A DNA stretch of 36,430 nucleotides, from contig CAZKVH010000016.1 in the NCBI GenBank assembly GCA_964556165.1, positions 1 through 36,430 on the forward strand, in the 5' to 3' direction. The notes under the pieces were generated by a model. The model was not told where the DNA came from, made no database searches, and was given only the letters and a program-made list of their open reading frames with translations. Shown in pieces: positions 31,572 to 36,430 of the stretch. Numbering within the stretch: the stretch's first letter is position 1; each line of letters starts with the position of its first letter. Made by a program: the position numbers and the translations under genes. The stretch is from JAQVEM01 sp964556165 (GTDB lineage: Bacteria; Actinomycetota; Humimicrobiia; Humimicrobiales; Humimicrobiaceae).

Positions 31572-33176
31572 TTATCGGTGTTTTATAGAAGCTTTTATGA
31601 AATCCCGGAATAAAGGATGAGGTCTATCAGGTCTTGACCTGAATTCAGGATGAAATTGAACTGCAACAAACCAGGGATGATCTTTTACTTCAACAATTTC
31701 TACAAGATTTTTATCAGGATTTACACCGCTTACTATCATTCCAGCTTCCTCAACGACTTTCCTGTAATTATTATTAAATTCATACCTGTGTCTGTGCCTC
31801 TCACAGATCAATCTTTTCTTATAAGCCCCGTAAGCTTTTGTCCCAACCTTCAACCTGCACTTATAACTTCCAAGTCTCATAGTTCCGCCCATATTATTTA
31901 AACTCTTTTGTTCCTTCATCAAATCTATTACCGGATTTTTTGTTTCAGTATCAAACTCTGTACTGTTCGCATCTTTTATACCCAGCACATTCCTGGCAAA
32001 TTCTATCACAGCGCATTGCATACCAAGGCATATACCAAAAAAAGGAATCTTTTTTTCTCTGGCGTATCTTATGGCATTAATCTTTCCACTTATTCCCCTT
32101 AGACCAAAACCATATGGAATTAATATTCCATTCATATTAGATAAAACATTATTTTTTATGTTATCTTTTTCCATTGACTCAGAGTCTATAAAGTTAAAAC
32201 TTACATTTTTTTTAAAGTAATATCCACCATGATTTAAAGACTCTACAATACTTATATAAGCATCTTTTAAATCTACATATTTACCCACTATTCCGATTTC
32301 TACATTTCCCTTCAGATGATGTATAGTATCTACCATTTTCTTCCATCCATCTAGATTGGATGTTCCCTGTTCTAATTTTAATTTGGATAGAACTCTTAAA
32401 TCTAACTTCTGTTCCTGAAGCAATAATGGGACATCGTAAAGATGCTCTGCATCAACAGCTTCTATCGTATCCTGTTCTTCTATATCACAAAAAAGGCTTA
32501 TTTTCTTTCTTATTCCATCAGATAATTTTTTTTCACTTCTGCAAATTATTATATCAGGTTGTATTCCTATGCTCCTTAATTCTTTTACGCTATGCTGGGT
32601 CGGCTTTGATTTAAGTTCCTCTGTTGTCTTTAAATATGGAATATAAGTAACATGAATATAAAGGACATTTTCTTTTCCTACATCTTTTTTAAACTGCCTT
32701 ATCGCTTCAAGAAAAGGTAGACTTTCTATATCTCCTACAGTACCGCCTATTTCAGTAATAACTATATCAACTTTTCTTCTTGATAATGTTTTCCTCACAC
32801 ATTCTTTTATTTCATCTGTCACATGCGGTATAACCTGAACAGTAGCTCCTAAAAACTTTCCTTTTCTCTCATTATCCAGTACATTCTTATAGATAGTCCC
32901 GGAAGTAAAATTATTATACTTTGACAGATCTTCATCAATAAACCTCTCGTAGTGCCCGAGGTCAAGATCTGTCTCTCCTCCATCGACTGTTACAAAAACT
33001 TCGCCATGCTGTATTGGATTCATTGTACCCGGGTCTATATTTATATAAGGGTCAAATTTTTGTATTGTAACGCTGTATCCCCTTGACTTTAAAAGCCTTC
33101 CCAGAGAAGCTGCAGCTATTCCTTTACCAAGTGATGATAAAACTCCACCTGTAATAAAAATAAACTTAGTTTTCAA
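31572..33176 (-). CDS. pyrG: CTP synthase
   Basis: A 534-residue enzyme making CTP from UTP, ATP and glutamine. The N-terminal ammonia ligase domain begins FIFITGGVLSSLGKGIAAAS and contains IQKFDPYINIDPGTMNP, EVFVTVDGGETDLDLGHYERF (split) and EIGGTVGDIES. The glutaminase domain from about residue 295 has the nucleophile motif FFGICLGMQ and the late HPEF triad. The start is TTG at 33174-33176, with GGAAGGA upstream, and the codon lies inside recN so the two overlap by 11 bases. Neighbouring recN, nadK and tlyA repeat the actinobacterial order. No pyrimidine-type attenuator is visible because recN precedes it directly. Confidence 0.97.
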   Translation of the reverse strand: MKTKFIFITGGVLSSLGKGIAAASLGRLLKSRGYSVTIQKFDPYINIDPGTMNPIQHGEVFVTVDGGETDLDLGHYERFIDEDLSKYNNFTSGTIYKNVLDNERKGKFLGATVQVIPHVTDEIKECVRKTLSRRKVDIVITEIGGTVGDIESLPFLEAIRQFKKDVGKENVLYIHVTYIPYLKTTEELKSKPTQHSVKELRSIGIQPDIIICRSEKKLSDGIRKKISLFCDIEEQDTIEAVDAEHLYDVPLLLQEQKLDLRVLSKLKLEQGTSNLDGWKKMVDTIHHLKGNVEIGIVGKYVDLKDAYISIVESLNHGGYYFKKNVSFNFIDSESMEKDNIKNNVLSNMNGILIPYGFGLRGISGKINAIRYAREKKIPFFGICLGMQCAVIEFARNVLGIKDANSTEFDTETKNPVIDLMKEQKSLNNMGGTMRLGSYKCRLKVGTKAYGAYKKRLICERHRHRYEFNNNYRKVVEEAGMIVSGVNPDKNLVEIVEVKDHPWFVAVQFHPEFRSRPDRPHPLFRDFIKASIKHR

Positions 33177-34935
33177 CCTTTGTTTTCCTTCCGGCTATTT
33201 CATTTTTTACAGAGTTACATTTTTCAATAAGTTCCTTCGAATGCATAATTGCAATATCACTTTCATTTAATCCGCTCATCATACGTGAAATTTCTTTTAT
33301 TTTAGAATTAGAATCTAACTTTTTTATTTTTATCTTCGTTCTCTCATTTTCTACAACCTTATCTATGAAATAATGTACATCAGAAAAACATGCAATCTGT
33401 GCAAGATGGGTAATAACTATAACCTGGCAATCTCTCGAAATCTTAAATAATTTTTCACCTACTATTAGAGATATCGCTCCTCCTATGCCGGCATCTATTT
33501 CATCAAATATCATAGCCGTTATTTTATCAATAGAGCTTATTACTGATTTAAGGGCAAGCATAATTCTTGATATCTCTCCGCCAGAAGCTATTTTTGCCAG
33601 TGGTCTCTCTGATTCTCCCACATTAAGAGATATCAAAAACTCTATATCGTCTATTCCATTTTTGCTAAATTTTATTTTTTTGTTTTCTACTTCAATCTCA
33701 TCTCCGGTTTTTATAAATTTATGACCCGGAATAAATGATACTGACTTAAAGCCAAGGTCTGCAAGTTCAATACTTATTTTATTTTTTAGTTCAGCTGTTA
33801 TATCTTTTCTTAATTCACTGAGCATAAAAGCATTTTTTACAACAACTTCTCTTGCTCTTTCATATTCAATCAGCTTTTTATTAATCTCTTTATCAAGGTT
33901 TCCAAAACTATCAATTTTAAATTTTAATTCTTTTGCATAACCGTTTATATTATTTAAATCCATATTGTATTTCTTTTTTAGTTCAGACAATTTATAAAGC
34001 CTTTCCTGTATGCTATCAAGTTTTTTGCTACTGAAGTCTGATTCAGCAATATAGCTGCCAATGTAATGTTTCAATTCTTCAATTACACTCATAGCAGATG
34101 ATGTGCTATCATCAAAATTTTTAAAATTATGGTCAATTTCAGAAAGTTCTTTTATGTCTTTGTTTATGATAGCTAAATTTTCTCCCAATGAAGGAGCTTT
34201 GTTTCCGTCCCCATCTATTATTTCTTTTATTTCTGAAGCTAAAAGATAAATTTTTTCATAATTTTTAAGAACCCTTGCTTCATTTTCCAGAGTCTCTTCT
34301 TCATCTTCCTTAATATTTAAATTTATTATTTCTTCATATTTGTAATTCAAATCTTTTAATTTTTCCTCTTTAATCTTATTTAGTTCTTTCAGACTTACCA
34401 GTTCATTTTTCTTTTTTACGTACTCTTTTAGGCTTGTTGAATAATCCTCTTTTACACTTTTTATCCTGTTACCTCCATACCTGTCTATTATATCCAGATG
34501 AGTTTTATAATTTAGCAGATACTGATGGTCATGTTGTCCATGAATATCAATGAAGAATTCACCTAATTTCTTTAAATTACCCGTTCTTGTAAAAATTCCA
34601 TTAATAAAAGCTCTATTTTTCCCTTCTCTGTTTACTTCCCTCGTTATTACAACATCATCAGATTCATCTTCATTTTCTATTATTTTTTCTGACATCAAAA
34701 AATCTAAAGAAGCAGGGTTTCTGCTGAAGTCGAAATATCCCTGAACCAGAAGTTTATCCTCCCCATCTCTTATCAATTCTACATCCGCACGTTCACCAAT
34801 AAGGAGGTTTATAGCTTCAATTATAAGAGTCTTACCGGCTCCGGTTTCACCTGAAAGAACATTTAAACCTTTCTGAAATTTTATTCTTACATCATCTATT
34901 ATCGCAAAGTTTTTTACCTGTAGTTCTTTAAGCAT
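33166..34935 (-). CDS. recN: DNA repair ATPase RecN
   Basis: A 589-residue SMC-like protein of double-strand-break repair. The Walker A motif GETGAGKT is at residues 29-36. The C-terminal half has the signature LAKIASGGEISRIMLALK and the Walker B FDEIDAGIGG, then VITHLAQIA. Between about residues 150 and 370 lies an alternating charged and Leu-rich coiled coil (KKNELVSLKELNKIKEEK and others) with a bend around the middle. Length is close to usual (~560). The stop overlaps pyrG and the start is 31 bases after the NAD kinase stop. No Shine-Dalgarno is seen. Confidence 0.97.
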   Translation of the reverse strand: MLKELQVKNFAIIDDVRIKFQKGLNVLSGETGAGKTLIIEAINLLIGERADVELIRDGEDKLLVQGYFDFSRNPASLDFLMSEKIIENEDESDDVVITREVNREGKNRAFINGIFTRTGNLKKLGEFFIDIHGQHDHQYLLNYKTHLDIIDRYGGNRIKSVKEDYSTSLKEYVKKKNELVSLKELNKIKEEKLKDLNYKYEEIINLNIKEDEEETLENEARVLKNYEKIYLLASEIKEIIDGDGNKAPSLGENLAIINKDIKELSEIDHNFKNFDDSTSSAMSVIEELKHYIGSYIAESDFSSKKLDSIQERLYKLSELKKKYNMDLNNINGYAKELKFKIDSFGNLDKEINKKLIEYERAREVVVKNAFMLSELRKDITAELKNKISIELADLGFKSVSFIPGHKFIKTGDEIEVENKKIKFSKNGIDDIEFLISLNVGESERPLAKIASGGEISRIMLALKSVISSIDKITAMIFDEIDAGIGGAISLIVGEKLFKISRDCQVIVITHLAQIACFSDVHYFIDKVVENERTKIKIKKLDSNSKIKEISRMMSGLNESDIAIMHSKELIEKCNSVKNEIAGRKTKVEN

Positions 34936-34966
34936 ATTTTTAAAATAAAAGATATATATATCCTGT

Positions 34967-35842
34967 TTAAATCATCTCAATAAACTTTTCCCTGAAAACT
35001 TTAAAGAAGATATTCCTATTAAAAGTTATAAACTTCAGTTTTAACTTAGATTTTTTTATCTCAAACATGTAATCTGGTTCTATCCTTAAAGTTACTGTTT
35101 TACCATCCACGCTGACACTATCCTCTTTGTTTCTCGAATTTGTCTTAATCTCTATTTTATTTTCAGGATTCAGAATAATACTTCTATTTAATAATGTGTG
35201 CGGGCATATCGGAGTTATAATTAGAATATCGCTTCTCGGCTCTACAATAGGACCTCCTGCTGAGAGCGAATATGCAGTTGAGCCTATTGGTGTTGAAATA
35301 ATTAATCCATCTGAGGCAAATTCCTTTATTGATATCCCATTTACAATAATTTCAAATCTTATTATTTTCCCGAGCATAGACCTGTTTATAGCAAACTCAT
35401 TCACCGCCATCGTGTAAGGCCCTGTATCTCTTACTAATTTTCCGTCTTTATAAAATCCTCCCTCAAGGAGTATCCTTTCTTCTATTTCATATTTATTCTC
35501 CAATATTTTATTTATAGCTTCGTACATATTTAGTTTATCTACCACAGTCAAAAACCCGAGATTGCCTGCGTTAATTCCCAGTATAGGAGTACCTCTTCTA
35601 ATAGCATACTTTGAAGCCCTGAGGAAAGTACCGTCTCCACCAACCGATATAATTATGTCACTTTTATTTATAAAATCTTCTTCTGAAACAGGTTGTAATG
35701 AAAAATCAACAGCTTCCCTGTCTTTATCCATAAAAAGTGTAGTTATACTCTTTCCTTTTTTGTTTAGATAGCCGAGTAACTTTCTAGCGACTTTTATCGA
35801 CTCTTTGCTTTCGTAATTAGAAATTATTCCAATGCTTTTCAT
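34967..35842 (-). CDS. nadK: NAD kinase
   Basis: A 291-residue enzyme that phosphorylates NAD to NADP. The core GGDGT is at residues 68-72 (ISVGGDGTFLRA), followed by the NAGNLGFLT strand. The second signature is DGLIISTPIGSTAYSLSAGGPIVEP, here seen as the STPIGSTAYSLSAGGP block near residue 185. The late SVDGKTVTL stretch is typical. Length matches other bacterial PpnK proteins. It lies 40 bases after tlyA, and the tlyA-nadK-recN order is that of M. tuberculosis Rv1694-Rv1696. The ATG has no Shine-Dalgarno. Confidence 0.97.
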   Translation of the reverse strand: MKSIGIISNYESKESIKVARKLLGYLNKKGKSITTLFMDKDREAVDFSLQPVSEEDFINKSDIIISVGGDGTFLRASKYAIRRGTPILGINAGNLGFLTVVDKLNMYEAINKILENKYEIEERILLEGGFYKDGKLVRDTGPYTMAVNEFAINRSMLGKIIRFEIIVNGISIKEFASDGLIISTPIGSTAYSLSAGGPIVEPRSDILIITPICPHTLLNRSIILNPENKIEIKTNSRNKEDSVSVDGKTVTLRIEPDYMFEIKKSKLKLKFITFNRNIFFKVFREKFIEMI

Positions 35843-35882
35843 TTCAAAACTTTAATTATGATTTCTTAAGATTATATCAAAT

Positions 35883-36430
35883 CTAATTATAATAAAAATG
35901 TGCCCTGCTAACTACATCTCTGATTATTTTATCATAATTTAGTTTATATTCAGTTCCTTTATCCAATTTTATTAAAAAAATCCAGAATTCTATATTACCT
36001 TTTGCTCCTTTTATTTTAGAAAAAGAGAAATCTTTTATTTCGACGGGGAATTCCTTGATATAATCTGTCACTTCAATTAATGCTTTATAATGCATCTCCT
36101 TATTTTTTATAATGCCTCTGTTCTCAACTTCGTCTTTTTTTAATTCAAATTGTGGTTTTACAAGAAGCAAGATATTACCGCCAACACCGGTCAAATTCAT
36201 TATTTTTTTAAAAATACTTCTTATTGAAATGAATGAAACATCAACAACAGTAATATCTGACTTATACGGAATCTTTCTTATATCAAGATCTCTTATATTT
36301 GTTCTTTCAAAAATAATTACAGCAGGTGATTTTCTAAGCTCCCAAGATAATTGCCCGTATCCTACATCTATACAGACTACCTTTCTGGCTCCGTTTTTTA
36401 ACAAAAAATCAGTAAAACCTCCTGTTGAAG
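35883..36430 (-). CDS. tlyA: TlyA-type 2'-O-methyltransferase, N-terminal part outside the window
   Basis: The reading frame is open through the right edge, so this is the C-terminal ~180 residues. The last codons before the edge read STGGFTDFLLKNGA, the SAM-binding motif I of the TlyA/FtsJ-like 16S/23S rRNA 2'-O-methyltransferases. Downstream features agree: KVVCIDVGYGQLSWELR, TNIRDLD, DVSFISI, and LVKPQFELKKDEV with RGIIKN. The missing part would carry an S4-like RNA-binding domain. The known enzyme methylates 16S C1409 and 23S C1920 and sensitises cells to capreomycin. The next gene, nadK, begins 40 bases further on. Confidence 0.9.
   Translation of the reverse strand, partial: STGGFTDFLLKNGARKVVCIDVGYGQLSWELRKSPAVIIFERTNIRDLDIRKIPYKSDITVVDVSFISIRSIFKKIMNLTGVGGNILLLVKPQFELKKDEVENRGIIKNKEMHYKALIEVTDYIKEFPVEIKDFSFSKIKGAKGNIEFWIFLIKLDKGTEYKLNYDKIIRDVVSRAHFYYN

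Noticed and set aside
1..36430. CRISPR array, prophage or defence island
   Set aside because: No regularly spaced direct repeats, Cas, restriction-modification, phage structural or integrase genes were found; the only tyrosine recombinase is XerD in its housekeeping position.

Overview
The window is 36.4 kb of gene-dense, AT-rich bacterial chromosome. Every protein gene, and the one tRNA, reads leftward (minus strand). The only plus-strand transcription unit I can support is a small structured RNA near 18.5 kb. Gene order points to a low-GC member of the Actinobacteria or a close relative. One block is tlyA-nadK-recN-pyrG-NUDIX-xerD-scpA-scpB; a second is FHA(GarA/OdhI-like)-MerR(FtsR-like)-...-DUF151-MerR. 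Both match orders known in Mycobacterium and Corynebacterium. Placement in an uncultivated anaerobic lineage is inference from order and composition only.

Right end (24.9-36.4 kb): housekeeping run of a TlyA-type 2'-O-methyltransferase (cut by the window edge), NAD kinase, RecN, CTP synthase, a DUF1461 membrane protein, an M20 peptidase, a NUDIX ADP-ribose pyrophosphatase, XerD, an M50 membrane protease, TrpS, and the condensin partners ScpA and ScpB. The chromosome-segregation theme is XerD plus ScpAB.

Middle (14.3-24.9 kb): an accessory stretch placed between scpB and tyrA-aroA-cmk, which lie closer together in typical Actinobacteria. It holds a large LVIVD/PKD/transglutaminase lipoprotein, a transketolase-transaldolase pair, a YhfC-type intramembrane protease homologue, an orphan structured RNA, a GH130 glycoside phosphorylase and a GH2 exo-beta-glucosaminidase-like enzyme. 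The two glycosidases look more GC-rich than their neighbours. The transaldolase appears to start at a rare ATT codon.

Left-middle (7.2-14.3 kb): compact biosynthetic run of tyrA, aroA, cmk, plsC, ispH, der and gpsA, covering aromatic amino acids, nucleotides, phospholipid, isoprenoid and ribosome assembly, followed by tRNA-Pro(GGG).

Left end (0.2-7.0 kb): FHA protein, FtsR-like MerR, a D-Ala-D-Ala carboxypeptidase, a DUF3048 lipoprotein, hypoxanthine phosphoribosyltransferase, a DUF151 nuclease-family protein, a second MerR regulator whose promoter carries two overlapping perfect palindromes, a small protein resembling a PD-(D/E)XK nuclease, and a serine acetyltransferase-like enzyme. No CRISPR array, prophage or intact insertion sequence was seen.
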